Of a stretch of DNA of 64,000 nucleotides, positions 1-8,993 are shown piece after piece. Under the pieces are notes generated by a model, which made no database searches, was not told the DNA's origin, and saw only the letters and a program-made list of their open reading frames with translations. Position 1 is the stretch's first letter, and each line of letters opens with the position of its first letter. Origin of the DNA: Planctomycetota bacterium (GTDB taxonomy: Bacteria; Planctomycetota; Phycisphaerae; UBA1845; PWPN01); contig JAKLEZ010000009.1 of assembly GCA_022711465.1 (NCBI GenBank), positions 124,001-188,000 of the forward strand, in the 5' to 3' direction. A program made the position numbers and the translations under genes.

Positions 1-31
1 TGGAGGAAGAACATCGGCCGGACCCTTTCGT

Positions 32-745
32 TCACGCCTGGATGCGCAGGGCGAGCAGCTCCTTGCGGTAAGCGTCGTCCACTTTGCGGTCTTCAACGAT
101 CTTGCCGTCCATCATTCGCACCACGCGCTGGGCACGAGCGGCGATGGCCATCTCGTGGGTGACCAGGACGATGGTCACGGCCTGGCGGTGCAGTTCACGG
201 AACAGCTCCAGGATCTGCTCGCCAGTATGGGAGTCCAGGTTGCCGGTGGGTTCGTCGGCCAGGATGAGCGGCGGGTTGTTGACCAGGGCTCTGGCGATGG
301 CGACCCGTTGGCGTTCGCCGCCGGACAGTTCGTTGGGCCGGTGATGGGCGCGGTGGACCAGGCCGACGCGTTCGAGGGCGGTGAGGGCCTTTGCCCGGGC
401 CCCGCGTTGGCGGGCGTAGATGAGCGGCACGGCCACGTTGTCCAGGGCGCTGGTGCGGTTGATGAGATTGAACGTCTGGAAGACGAAGCCGATGCTGGTG
501 TTGCGGATTCTGGCCAGTTTGCGGTCGCTGAGCCTGTCGACCTGCTGGTTGTCGAGGTAGTAGTGGCCGCTGGTCGGGCGATCGAGGCAGCCGATGAGGT
601 GCATCATGGTGCTCTTGCCGCTGCCGGAAGCGCCGGTGAGGCTGACGAATTCGCCCTTGCCGATTTGTAGGTCGACGCCGGCCAGGGCATGGACGTCGGA
701 ATCGCCCATGCGGTAGTGCTTGGTGAGTTGTTCGATGCGGATCAT
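32..745 (-). CDS. ABC transporter ATP-binding protein, MacB/LolD type
   Basis: ATPase subunit (237 aa) of a MacB/LolD-like exporter; it hydrolyses ATP at the cytoplasmic face to drive an FtsX-like permease, which is not in the window but is expected beyond its left edge. Visible motifs are Walker A GASGSGKST (residues 38-46), the Q-loop in FVFQTFNL, the signature LSGGERQ, Walker B LILADEPTGNLDS and the switch histidine in LVTHE. The start at MIRIEQL is chosen because it lies 2 nt behind the stop of the adaptor gene and gives the usual family N-terminus; an upstream extension in the same frame is not protein-like. It forms an operon with the adaptor gene. Confidence 0.93.
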   Translation of the reverse strand: MIRIEQLTKHYRMGDSDVHALAGVDLQIGKGEFVSLTGASGSGKSTMMHLIGCLDRPTSGHYYLDNQQVDRLSDRKLARIRNTSIGFVFQTFNLINRTSALDNVAVPLIYARQRGARAKALTALERVGLVHRAHHRPNELSGGERQRVAIARALVNNPPLILADEPTGNLDSHTGEQILELFRELHRQAVTIVLVTHEMAIAARAQRVVRMMDGKIVEDRKVDDAYRKELLALRIQA

Positions 746-747
746 GC

Positions 748-2193
748 TCAATCGCCGCTCTCGCCCTCGGCTTCCTTTTCCTTGCGTGTCTGTTGCGGCA
801 GCACGGTGTACACTTTGACGCCCGGCTCGAGTCCCTCGATGACCTCGGCGTCGATTCCGTTGTCCATGCCGAAGCGGCACTTGCGGAACTCGGCTTTGGG
901 TTTTCCGGTTACGGGGTCGGTGACCTGGAGATACACGCCGAAGTGCTCGCCATTGGGATCCTTCATGATGGCGTCGTAGCTGACCAGCACGGCGTTTCGG
1001 ACCGAGTTGACCTTGAAGTGGGCCTCGGCCTGGGTGTTGAGCAGGCCGATGAGTCTATCCCGGTTTGCGCTGGTGATCCGAATCCGGACCTTGAAGGTGG
1101 CGATGGCCTGGACGAGTTGAGACTGGGGAGCGATGCGTTCGATCACGCCGTAGAACTTCTCGTCGCGGAAGGTTTCGACGGTGACCTCGACCTTCTGGCC
1201 GAGTTCGATCGTGCCCTCGGGCAGTGTGGCCAAGGGGCCGTCCGGCTGGGAGGCCGATTGGTCGGGTGCCGGCGGAGGCGTCTGGGTGGTCCTGGGGCCC
1301 GGTCGTGCGGAGGCGGGGGCCAGCTCGCGGACCTGGCCGATGTCTGCCTCGTCGACGTTGACCACGGCGTAGATTTCGTCGACGTCGGCGAGTTCCATGA
1401 GCACGGTGCCGCCGGTCAGCGACGTCTTGCCGCTCTGGACGACTTCGCCGATCTGGACGTGGCGGGTGAGGACCATGCCGTCGATGGGTGACAGGACGGT
1501 GGTTTCCCGGAGGCGTTCTTCGGAATCCTCGAGGGCTTTCTTGGCGGTGTCCATGGCTTCCCTGGCGGCTCTGATCTCGAGCCTGGCGCTGTCGAGTCCG
1601 ATCTTGGCCTGGTCGACTTCGGACTCAGCGGCGAGTACGGCTGCCTTCTGCACTTCCCAGCGGGCCTTGGCGTCGTCGTACTCGCGGGGCGATGCGGCGT
1701 CGAAGCCTGCTCCTGCGCCGCTCAGCTGGCGGAGTTTCTCCTGGTTCTTGAATTCGTTCAGGGCCAGTGCCTCCTGGGCCTTGGCCTGGACTAGTTTAGC
1801 CTCGGCGAGGGGCACGCCGACCGCCTCGCGTTCACGGGCTGCCAGTTCCGCCTTGTCGACGGTGATCTTCGCCCGGTTGTACTCTGACTGGGCGCGGAAG
1901 ACGTTGCGTTCCTCGTCCTGGGGGTCGAGCTTCAGAATGACGTCGCCTTTCTTGACCATGGCGCCGTCCTTGAATGGCGTCTCGATCACTTCGCCGCTGG
2001 CCTCGCCCTTGATCTGGATGACCTTGGCCGGTTCGATCTTGCCGCTGGCGGTGATGGGTACGACCAGGTCGCCGCGATGGCTTTCGGCCGTCTTTCCTTC
2101 GAGGAATCCGATTGACACCCGGGCGTGCTGGAGGGCGTAGTAGCCGGCCACCAGTGCGGCGGCGACAACAATCGCAAAGATGAGCTTCTTCAT
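748..2193 (-). CDS. HlyD/MacA-family periplasmic adaptor subunit
   Basis: Membrane fusion protein of 481 aa that would bridge the inner-membrane ABC permease and an outer-membrane channel. One N-terminal membrane anchor (about residues 3-20) is followed by a lipoyl/barrel-sandwich half (VVPITASGKIEP), a long Ala/Glu/Lys-rich coiled-coil hairpin (about 90-240), the second lipoyl half (LSPIDGMVL) and beta-barrel domains. A proline-rich linker near residues 300-325 interrupts the barrel and is longer than in typical MacA. The stop lies 2 nt before the ATPase start, so the two are translationally linked. Substrate unknown (macrolide, lipoprotein or peptide export are all possible). Confidence 0.9.
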   Translation of the reverse strand: MKKLIFAIVVAAALVAGYYALQHARVSIGFLEGKTAESHRGDLVVPITASGKIEPAKVIQIKGEASGEVIETPFKDGAMVKKGDVILKLDPQDEERNVFRAQSEYNRAKITVDKAELAAREREAVGVPLAEAKLVQAKAQEALALNEFKNQEKLRQLSGAGAGFDAASPREYDDAKARWEVQKAAVLAAESEVDQAKIGLDSARLEIRAAREAMDTAKKALEDSEERLRETTVLSPIDGMVLTRHVQIGEVVQSGKTSLTGGTVLMELADVDEIYAVVNVDEADIGQVRELAPASARPGPRTTQTPPPAPDQSASQPDGPLATLPEGTIELGQKVEVTVETFRDEKFYGVIERIAPQSQLVQAIATFKVRIRITSANRDRLIGLLNTQAEAHFKVNSVRNAVLVSYDAIMKDPNGEHFGVYLQVTDPVTGKPKAEFRKCRFGMDNGIDAEVIEGLEPGVKVYTVLPQQTRKEKEAEGESGD

Positions 2194-2237
2194 GTGCTGG
2201 AGCTTTCAAAGGCCCGGGACTGTTCCGGGCTCGATGG

Positions 2238-2513
2238 TCATTCTTCTCCGGTCGGTCTTGCCGGGTGGCATTTCATACCGTATGCCTCAGCCACGGCTGG
2301 GTGAGTCACTTTGCCGTCCTGGACGTTGATGCCGGCGGCGAGGCCTGGATCGGCGGCGGCCTTTTTATGCTCGAGATCGGCCAGTCGCAGGGCATACGGC
2401 AGCGAAGCGTTGCCCAAGGCGAAGGTGCTGGTTCGGCCGACCGCTCCCGGCATGTTTGCGACGCAGTAATGCAGGACGTCCGGCTTGAGCTCCCGAGGGA
2501 CGCCGACGATCAC
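2238..2513 (-). pseudogene. ald: Alanine dehydrogenase remnant with large internal deletion
   Basis: Reading frame of 91 codons. Its first ten residues ([13 protein letters not shown] start) match the invariant N-terminus of alanine dehydrogenase, and the rest matches its C-terminus: [27 protein letters not shown] and a [21 protein letters not shown] tail. The roughly 280 residues between them, including the NAD-binding Rossmann fold and catalytic Lys/His, are absent. A good Shine-Dalgarno (AAGGAG, 9 nt before GTG) and the native stop are kept, and the junction near 2478-2485 is in frame. The family is normally about 370 aa, so the product cannot be an active L-alanine dehydrogenase. Real deletion or assembly collapse cannot be separated from the sequence alone. 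Confidence 0.85.
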
Positions 2514-2561
2514 AATCCAGAACTCCTTTCCGCGTTGATTCGTGCCAGGGGGGCGACGACA

Positions 2562-3215
2562 ATGCCAGCGCGTATGAAATCTGCCGTTACTATAGCCGGC
2601 ACGCGGGAAAGCCACAACCAACGGCCGAATGGCGTCTACGCGTCTTCCAGGGTATTCGGCGATCGCAACGCTCGTCTCCGTCTGGCTTTGGTGGCACTGT
2701 TGACGGCCGGTTGTAGTTGGGCCTGTACGAGCGCCACGTCGGGTCCGGAGCTGATACCCACCTGGGAGCTGGTCCATGCTCCGCCGGTCGAGCACCTTTC
2801 GCTGGGACGGGCCCGGCTCAGTTATGACCGGCCCCTGCCTGCGCGACTCGTTCAAGAACTTTCCCCGGAGTTCTCGCTGCTGACCATTCGGACGAGTCGC
2901 GATTGGGAGGAGGTTCGTCGGCGTCTGGATCTTCCGGCCGCGCCTTCCTTTGTCGACTTCTCCAAAGGCATCGTTGTTGGCATCGTGGCGAACGTAGGGG
3001 AGAGTGTGGATGCATCCTGGCCCATTCCCATCCGCCAGATCCGCGGTTGTGCAGGTCAGGGTTGCCTGGAGGCGTCTTTCGGAGCCGGCTTGTACTATCC
3101 GCTGCTGTGTCCCAGCTACGTTGAGCTCGCCTACGCACCTGGCGTACAGGTCATAACCCGCGTGCACATGAGTCACCGGAAGTTCGTCATTCCGCTGTCG
3201 GCGCGGACGAAGTGA
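2562..3215 (+). CDS. Putative lipoprotein of unknown function
   Basis: 217-residue product that I do not recognise. A hydrophobic stretch [13 protein letters not shown] (about residues 36-48) ends in a lipobox-like TAGC, which suggests an exported lipoprotein with an unusually long N-region. The mature part has several cysteines (CAGQGC) but no motif I can name. The ATG at 2562 is preferred because AGGGGGG lies 8 nt upstream; the ATG at 2574 has no ribosome binding site. It is transcribed divergently from the ald remnant and ends 40 nt before a very strong intrinsic terminator. Confidence 0.6.
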   Translation: MPARMKSAVTIAGTRESHNQRPNGVYASSRVFGDRNARLRLALVALLTAGCSWACTSATSGPELIPTWELVHAPPVEHLSLGRARLSYDRPLPARLVQELSPEFSLLTIRTSRDWEEVRRRLDLPAAPSFVDFSKGIVVGIVANVGESVDASWPIPIRQIRGCAGQGCLEASFGAGLYYPLLCPSYVELAYAPGVQVITRVHMSHRKFVIPLSARTK

Positions 3216-3255
3216 CGGATTGTCGTCGCATAGCGCGGTTTCGTGCGGTTTTCGC

Positions 3256-3294
3256 CACATCCATGTTGACTGGAGTCAACATGGATGTGTTTTT
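3256..3294 (+). terminator. Intrinsic terminator with perfect 16-bp stem
   Basis: CACATCCATGTTGACT (3256-3271) is followed by GG and its exact reverse complement (3274-3289), then TTTTT. This is a textbook rho-independent terminator on the + strand for the lipoprotein gene. The opposite strand has no U-tract. It lies 68 nt before the sensor kinase start, so it also insulates the two-component operon. Confidence 0.85.
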
Positions 3295-3362
3295 GTGACG
3301 ATAGAGGGATAGGATATGTGTGGTCTGATCTCAATGATGCACTGGGGCATCACGGGTGGAAC

Positions 3363-4613
3363 ATGGGCGACTCCTTGTCTTCTGACCGGTCTGTGAAGGA
3401 CGCGCGGCTCTTGCCGGCGGACGTCTTCACGGACATCAGTCGTCGCGTGTTTCAGTCGCTGTCGTTAGGGCTGGTGGTTTTTGATCCTCAGCTCCGGATT
3501 GTCTGGCACAATCCAGCGGCTGCGTTTCTGGTTGAAGGTCACGCGTCGATCAGTGCGGCGTTGACGGACGGGACGGTGGATGCTTCGTATCAGGACTGGA
3601 CTCGGGTTCTGCGTGAAGTGATTGACGCGGGGCGACAGCGGCGGTTCGACCAGGTGGTATGCCACAGCCGGCAGAGTGGGGCGCCCAGCGAGATGCTGCT
3701 GAACCTGCAGTGTATTCCGCTGACTGAGGGTGGAGACGTGCCGATCACCGGCGGCACGCTGGTGATTGAGGATGTGACGGCGGCGGTGAGCATGGAGAAG
3801 CGGCTGGCGGTGTCGGAGCGGATGGCCGCGGTGGGCAAGCTGGCGGCTCGGGTGGCTCACGAACTGAACAATCCCCTGGACGGGATCATGCGTTATCTGA
3901 ATTTAGCGAAGCGGGCGGCGGCGACCGGTGCCGGGGACAAGCTAAACGACTACCTGGATCGAGCCCGAGGCGGTCTGGTTCGGATGACGGACATTGTCCG
4001 GGACCTGGTGGAGTTTTCCCGCAGCGCGTATACCGCCTTCAATGATGCGGGCATCAACACCATTGTTGAGGAAGCGGTGAAGGTCATGTCGGACAAGGCG
4101 ATCCAGAGCGGGGTGTCGATCGTCTGCCAGCTTGAGGAGGGCTTGCCAGCGATTCACGGTACGAGCCTCTTTCAGGTCTTCTGCAACATGATCAAGAACG
4201 CGGTGGACGCGATGCCGGAGGGGGGCACGCTCACCGTGGCGACCCGGACGGTCGATCGCCACGTGATCATCCGGTTCGAGGACACCGGGATCGGGCTGCC
4301 TGAAGAGATGGGCAGGATCTTTGAGCCCTTTTTTACCACCAAGGAGCCCGGCAAGGGTACGGGCCTGGGTCTGGCGATCTGCAAGGACATCATCGAGAAA
4401 TACAACGGTCGGATTGTTCCTGAAAGGCGGGAGGGGGCTGGGACGGTGTTCACCATCCAGATCCCCCTGGAGAGCTGTTCGCCGCAGCGTTCGTCGAGCC
4501 CGCTGGCGGTTCCGCCGGGCGGCGAGCAGGTCACGCTTGGCGGGGTGGGCGGCCAAAAGTCGGCGCCGGGTGACGAGGACCCAGGCCGATCCACGGGAAG
4601 GCAGGATGAATGA
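3363..4613 (+). CDS. PAS-domain sensor histidine kinase, NtrB-like
   Basis: Cytoplasmic histidine kinase of 416 aa. A PAS domain (about residues 30-140, with [17 protein letters not shown]) precedes a HisKA domain with phospho-acceptor His166 in VAHELNNPL, then a HATPase_c domain with N-box [15 protein letters not shown]1 DTGIGLP, F-box EPFFTTK and G2 GTGLGLAI. No membrane segment is seen. The start MGDSLSS is chosen over an upstream in-frame ATG because the extra 26 residues are not family-like; the ribosome binding site is weak. The stop overlaps the next start as ATGA, so the response regulator is translationally coupled. The signal is unknown. Confidence 0.92.
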   Translation: MGDSLSSDRSVKDARLLPADVFTDISRRVFQSLSLGLVVFDPQLRIVWHNPAAAFLVEGHASISAALTDGTVDASYQDWTRVLREVIDAGRQRRFDQVVCHSRQSGAPSEMLLNLQCIPLTEGGDVPITGGTLVIEDVTAAVSMEKRLAVSERMAAVGKLAARVAHELNNPLDGIMRYLNLAKRAAATGAGDKLNDYLDRARGGLVRMTDIVRDLVEFSRSAYTAFNDAGINTIVEEAVKVMSDKAIQSGVSIVCQLEEGLPAIHGTSLFQVFCNMIKNAVDAMPEGGTLTVATRTVDRHVIIRFEDTGIGLPEEMGRIFEPFFTTKEPGKGTGLGLAICKDIIEKYNGRIVPERREGAGTVFTIQIPLESCSPQRSSSPLAVPPGGEQVTLGGVGGQKSAPGDEDPGRSTGRQDE

Positions 4614-5998
4614 GCCAGGACAAGAAACGGATTCTGATTGTCGACGACGACAGGATCATCACCGAGTCGCTTTGCGAGCTGCTCGAGCTGGAGGGTTACG
4701 AGGCGGTTGGTGTTGCCGGGTTTGCCCAGGCGGTGACTGCCCTTGAGCGCCAGCGGTTCAACCTGGTGCTCAGCGACATCAACATGCCGGACGCCAACGG
4801 TTTCGAGCTGCTGCGGCTCATCAAGCAGCGTTTTCCGGACATCGTGGTGATCATGATCACCGGGTATGGTACGATCGAGAGTGCGGTCGAAGCGATCAAG
4901 ATGGGGGCCTACGACTATCTGACCAAGCCCATCATTGACGAGGAGATTCAGCTCACGATCCAGCGGGCGCTGCAGCAGCAGTCGTTGATCCGCGAGAACC
5001 AGACGTTGCGGGAGGCTCTGGACCTTCGCTACAGCCTGGACAACATTATCGGCCACGACTACAAGATGCTCCGGATCTTTGACCTGATTGAGACGGTAGC
5101 CGAATCGCCGACCACGGTGCTGATTCAGGGCGAATCTGGAACGGGCAAGACGCTGATTGCCCGGGCGATCCATCATCGCAGTGATCGACGCGATCGTGCG
5201 TTCGTCGAGGTGAGCTGCGGGGCGTTGCCCGAATCGCTGTTGGAGAGCGAGCTGTTTGGTCACGTGAAGGGTTCGTTCACCGGTGCGGTGAGCGACAAGG
5301 AGGGCAAGTTCAAGGTCGCCGCCGACGGCACGATCTTTCTTGACGAGATTTCCTCGGCGACGCCGGCTCTGCAAGTCAAGTTGCTTCGCGTGTTGCAGGA
5401 GCGGCAGTTCGAGGCCGTCGGTTCGAACAAGACGCAGAAAGTCGACGTACGGGTCATTTTGGCCAGCAACGAAGACCTGGCCAAGGTGGTGCAGGCTGGC
5501 CGTTTTCGCCAGGATCTGTTCTACCGGGTCAACGTGGTCACCATCCAGTTGCCGCCGTTGCGATCGAGGATTGCGGACATTCCGCTACTGGCCGGGCATT
5601 TTCTGAAGCGGTATTGCGGGGAGCTGCGCAAGGACATCGCGGGCTTCACCGACGGCTGCCTGCAGCTTCTGCAGCGTTACCCGTGGCCGGGCAACGTTCG
5701 CGAGCTGGAGAACATCGTGCAGCGGGCGGTGGTTCTGGGCAAGCGGCGACACGTGGAGGTGGATGATCTGCCGGAACACGTCGTCGAGCAGGCTGAGGTG
5801 CTGCCCTCCGGGGGGGACATCTATCGCCCGCAGTCGCTCAAGAAGGCCCTGGAGGAGCCGGAAAAGCGGATCATCGAGCAGGCTCTGAAGGCCAACAACT
5901 GGAACCGGCAGGTCACCGCCCAGGTTCTGGAGATCAACCGCACCACGCTCTACAAGAAGATGAAGCGTTACGGACTGGAGTCCGAGCCGGCCCCTTGA
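4610..5998 (+). CDS. Sigma54-dependent response regulator, NtrC family
   Basis: Full-length NtrC-type regulator of 462 aa: REC domain (1-120; acidic cluster D13-D15, phospho-acceptor D56 in LSDINMPD, K106 in YLTKP), AAA+ domain (about 145-380; Walker A GESGTGK 174-180, sigma54-contacting loop GSFTGA 221-226 in place of GAFTGA, Walker B TIFLDE 241-246, arginine finger region RFRQDLFYR) and a C-terminal Fis-type helix-turn-helix ([19 protein letters not shown]). It should activate sigma54 promoters after phosphorylation by the kinase in front of it. No clear -24/-12 promoter was found nearby, so the targets are unknown. Confidence 0.95.
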   Translation: MSQDKKRILIVDDDRIITESLCELLELEGYEAVGVAGFAQAVTALERQRFNLVLSDINMPDANGFELLRLIKQRFPDIVVIMITGYGTIESAVEAIKMGAYDYLTKPIIDEEIQLTIQRALQQQSLIRENQTLREALDLRYSLDNIIGHDYKMLRIFDLIETVAESPTTVLIQGESGTGKTLIARAIHHRSDRRDRAFVEVSCGALPESLLESELFGHVKGSFTGAVSDKEGKFKVAADGTIFLDEISSATPALQVKLLRVLQERQFEAVGSNKTQKVDVRVILASNEDLAKVVQAGRFRQDLFYRVNVVTIQLPPLRSRIADIPLLAGHFLKRYCGELRKDIAGFTDGCLQLLQRYPWPGNVRELENIVQRAVVLGKRRHVEVDDLPEHVVEQAEVLPSGGDIYRPQSLKKALEEPEKRIIEQALKANNWNRQVTAQVLEINRTTLYKKMKRYGLESEPAP

Positions 5999-6099
5999 AC
6001 CGGGGGAATCGGGTTGCCACGGTCGGCGGGAGGGTGGTGATGCTGCCGATCCGCTGAGGAGATGGAAGTCTGCCTCGGGTGTCCCATGGAGACAGGCAC

Positions 6100-7770
6100 T
6101 CACTTGGGGGTGGCCGAGCTGATGGCCGAGCGGACCGCCTCGAGGAGCTCATTGACCTTGAAGGGCTTGTAGAGGACGGCGGCCAGGCCTTCGGGGGTGG
6201 CCCGGATGATCGAATGGCTTGGGTCGTAGCCGAAGCCGGTCATGAACATGACCGGGCAGTGAGGCTTGTTTTCCTTGACCAGCCTGAAAATCTCGTAGCC
6301 ACTCGCGTTTGGCATGCGGATGTCGCTGATCACCAGGTCGTAGAACCGCTGGTTGATCATGGCCATCGCCTCTTTGCCCTCGGCGGCCAGTTCGACGTCG
6401 CAGCCGCTGCGGGCGAGCACGTCGCGGACCGTCGTGCGGATGATTTCCTCGTCGTCGATGACCAGGACGGTCTTGCCGGCCAGGACCGGGTCCTTCTCGG
6501 GCGGGGCGCCTTTGGCCTCGAGGATGCTCTGGACCGGCTTGGTCACCTGCTTGATGCACTCGCGGATGCGGGCCACGTTGTCGATGATGCCCTGCAGACG
6601 ATGGCGGAGGTCATCGTGTCCGATGTAGTCCTCGGTCAGGGTGGTCGCGTCCGCGAGAATATCGCCGAGCGGGCCGGCGATCTCGGCTGACACGTTGTCT
6701 GCCAGCCGGCCGGTGGTCGCGAAGCGCTCGACGACGAGCAGGTCGAGGATGTGCAGGGCGATGGCGATGTATCGGGCGAAGATCTCGGTGAATTGGCGGT
6801 CTTCCTCGCTGAAGGCGGCCACCCGGTCGCTCTCGATGTTGAAGACCCCGATGACCTTGTCGTGCAGTTTAAGCGGCACGGTGAGTGATGAGCGGGCGTT
6901 GTTGATGCCCGGGAGATAGCGGGCGTCCTGGCCGACGTCGGGGCAGATGTAGCTGCGGCCGGTCGAGGCCACGTAGCCGCTGATGCCGCTGCCTTCCGGG
7001 GACACGTAGAGGTCGATGGTCTGGGCCTCGGGGGGCAGCCCGGCGCAGAGCGCGAGTTCGAGGCGGTTGTTGCGTTTGTCGACCAGGCGAATCGCGAAGT
7101 TGTCGAAATGCAGGAGTTCTCGGGTATAGCGGATGATCTTTCGCTCCAGCAACTGGAGTCGGTCGCCGGCGTTCATTCCTGCGAGTTGCTCGGCGTCCAC
7201 CTGGACGATTTCGCGTCCGGCGTTGTCGATCGCGTCCACTTTCTTCTGTAGCCGGCGTGGTCGGGTCACATCGGAAACGGACACCACCAGGCGGGTGAGC
7301 CCGTGCTGATCGAGAATGGGGGTAATCCTGGCTTCGAAGTACTGTTCGCCGTCGGTGATGAGGCTCAACGAGCGGGAGCGGCCAAGGATGGAGCGGCCCT
7401 CCTGGCGGCTGTAACCGTCGCGGCAGTGGCGTTGGATGCGATCACGAACCTCCCAGGGCAGTTCTCGGATGCGGGCGTTCGACCAGAGGGTGCGTCCCTG
7501 GATATCCAGCAGGCACACGCCCTGGCCGATGGTGTCCAGCACGCTGCTGAGCTGGAAGCCGAGGCCATTCTGTTCGGCGGCCAGGATTTCGCCGGCCGGG
7601 GACACGAAGAGGCTCTTGGTGTCCCTTTGGAGGGCGATGAGCGCGGCTTCCATGGTGGGTTCGGTTCGCACCTGCCCGATCTGGGCCAGGATCTCGCGCA
7701 GTTCGGGGATCTCGGCCGCCGCCGATTCGAGCAACAGGAATTTCTTGCAGGACGTACCAATGTCACCCAT
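6100..7770 (-). CDS. PAS-GAF-degenerate HisKA-REC signalling protein
   Basis: 556-aa multidomain protein: a PAS-like domain (about 70-200; VLDTIGQGVCLLDIQGRTLW), a GAF domain (about 225-370), a dimerisation helix similar to HisKA, and a C-terminal receiver domain (about 430-550; IDDEE, VISDIRMPN, YKPF). At the place of the histidine box it reads VSAEIAGPL, with Ala where the kinase 1.5 kb away has His in VAHELNNPL, and no HATPase domain follows. It therefore cannot autophosphorylate and may act as a dimeric scaffold or phosphate sink. The second ATG (7770) is chosen because GGGAG lies 5 nt upstream of it. It is convergent with the NtrB/NtrC pair. Confidence 0.85.
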   Translation of the reverse strand: MGDIGTSCKKFLLLESAAAEIPELREILAQIGQVRTEPTMEAALIALQRDTKSLFVSPAGEILAAEQNGLGFQLSSVLDTIGQGVCLLDIQGRTLWSNARIRELPWEVRDRIQRHCRDGYSRQEGRSILGRSRSLSLITDGEQYFEARITPILDQHGLTRLVVSVSDVTRPRRLQKKVDAIDNAGREIVQVDAEQLAGMNAGDRLQLLERKIIRYTRELLHFDNFAIRLVDKRNNRLELALCAGLPPEAQTIDLYVSPEGSGISGYVASTGRSYICPDVGQDARYLPGINNARSSLTVPLKLHDKVIGVFNIESDRVAAFSEEDRQFTEIFARYIAIALHILDLLVVERFATTGRLADNVSAEIAGPLGDILADATTLTEDYIGHDDLRHRLQGIIDNVARIRECIKQVTKPVQSILEAKGAPPEKDPVLAGKTVLVIDDEEIIRTTVRDVLARSGCDVELAAEGKEAMAMINQRFYDLVISDIRMPNASGYEIFRLVKENKPHCPVMFMTGFGYDPSHSIIRATPEGLAAVLYKPFKVNELLEAVRSAISSATPK

Positions 7771-7977
7771 GCGGGCTCCCATCCGCCGATCCGGAAGCCA
7801 CCTTCCTGATCGGCAACCCTTCTTTATTGTTAGGTTTCCGGTTCGTCCATTCCACCGGAAGGGGTGAAAACCCCTTAGTTCGCGGATTCTCGGTCTTCGC
7901 CGGGCAGCGGAGTGCCGGCTGGCGGCGGGTACGAGACCGGGAGGGCCGATTGCCCCTGTCTTGTCGCCGGACCATGG

Positions 7978-8868
7978 TCATTGGCTGCTTTCACGGTCTG
8001 CGGCGTACCGGGTGGGCGCCTCTGCCTGAGAGTTGATCAACGGCGCGAGCCACTCGGCCACGAAGCTGCGGCCGGCCCATCCGAAATGGCTTCCGGTGTT
8101 GCCGCTTTCCGCCATCTTGGGGGTATACCTCTGCTGATGGAGGCGCTCGCCATACAACTGTCGCTCTTCTCGGCTCAGGCCCCACGGGATCGAGAACCCG
8201 ACCGCTCCGGCGGCCTGGGTCATGCGCCCGTCGATTGTCCCAGCGACGCTGGTTCCGAGCTTCAGGAAGCCAACGTCGTAGGGTGAATAGAAGTTCCAGA
8301 TCCCCTCTTGCGTCTTCTTGAGAGCCCGGCGAAGGTCGTAGTCCGGCGAGATCGCCGGGGCCAGCAGCACGGCGCTGGTGATCTCATGCCTGGGCGGGAG
8401 GGCTTCGAGGACGTAGACGGCCACGCCGCCACCGCCCGAGTGTCCGATGACGTGCACGGGTCGACCGGGGTACTTGTTCTGGTAGGCGACGATGTTGGCG
8501 GCCACCCTCCGAGCCTCGCTGAGGTTATGGGACTGGGCCCGGAGGTTGACCACGCCCGCCAGGAAGGTCGGGGCGAGGCTCCAGTCGTGGATGGTGATTG
8601 CCGCGGGTACGCCACCTTCAGCCAAGCCTTTGGCGATGCTGGAGTTGAGTGGGCTCCTGCCTTCGATGCCCGGAAGGATGATGATGAGGCCCTTGTCCAT
8701 GCGTGTCGGGGTGCGTAGTTCGGAGACTCCGCATCCGCTGGTGAACAGGGTGGCCAGTACGGCCGTGGTCCCGAGCATGAGCTCGCGGGCGACGCGCAGA
8801 GGCGGCCGGCGGGCAGGCTTCTGGTCCTGAGCTGGCTCAGCGGGGGGCTGCTTCGAATACCGGGGCAT
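7978..8868 (-). CDS. Alpha/beta-hydrolase (lipase-like) lipoprotein
   Basis: 296-aa exported hydrolase. A hydrophobic segment with lipobox-like TSGCG (about residues 32-47) suggests lipidation. The catalytic core shows the oxyanion strand GLIIILPGIEG and the nucleophile elbow VIGHSGGGG, with Ser as nucleophile; an acidic residue and a late His (GSHFGW) could complete the triad. Substrate unknown; serine esterase or lipase is the safest name. A promoter (TTGCCG-17-TATCAT) lies 50-85 nt upstream, back to back with the macrodomain promoter. Confidence 0.8.
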   Translation of the reverse strand: MPRYSKQPPAEPAQDQKPARRPPLRVARELMLGTTAVLATLFTSGCGVSELRTPTRMDKGLIIILPGIEGRSPLNSSIAKGLAEGGVPAAITIHDWSLAPTFLAGVVNLRAQSHNLSEARRVAANIVAYQNKYPGRPVHVIGHSGGGGVAVYVLEALPPRHEITSAVLLAPAISPDYDLRRALKKTQEGIWNFYSPYDVGFLKLGTSVAGTIDGRMTQAAGAVGFSIPWGLSREERQLYGERLHQQRYTPKMAESGNTGSHFGWAGRSFVAEWLAPLINSQAEAPTRYAADRESSQ

Positions 8869-8924
8869 GGTCTCTATCCTTGTCGGCGGCCGGGCACGCG
8901 GCGGAGCGGCCTCAAAAACACATT

Positions 8925-8953
8925 ATGATACCTCGGTTTGGCGGCGGCGGCAA
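8925..8953 (-). promoter_or_regulatory. Sigma70-type promoter of the lipase-like gene
   Basis: On the minus strand: -35 TTGCCG (8948-8953), 17-nt spacer, -10 TATCAT (8925-8930). The predicted start is near 8918, giving a 50-nt leader. Its -35 box is only 5 bp from the -35 box of the divergent macrodomain promoter. Confidence 0.5.
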
Positions 8954-8958
8954 CTTGG

Positions 8959-8986
8959 TTGACACGCTGGTGGGCGTTGCTAGACT
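8959..8986 (+). promoter_or_regulatory. Sigma70-type promoter directly in front of the macrodomain gene
   Basis: -35 TTGACA (8959-8964, perfect), 16-nt spacer, -10 TAGACT (8981-8986) preceded by TGC, an extended -10 element. The predicted start of transcription is 8993-8994, that is, on the ATG of the macrodomain gene, so the mRNA would be leaderless. Confidence 0.55.
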
Positions 8987-8993
8987 GCGACGC

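Noticed and set aside
2238..3260. One continuous 340-codon minus-strand gene
   Set aside because: Only the last 91 codons look like protein (ald remnant). The remainder is antisense to the lipoprotein gene.
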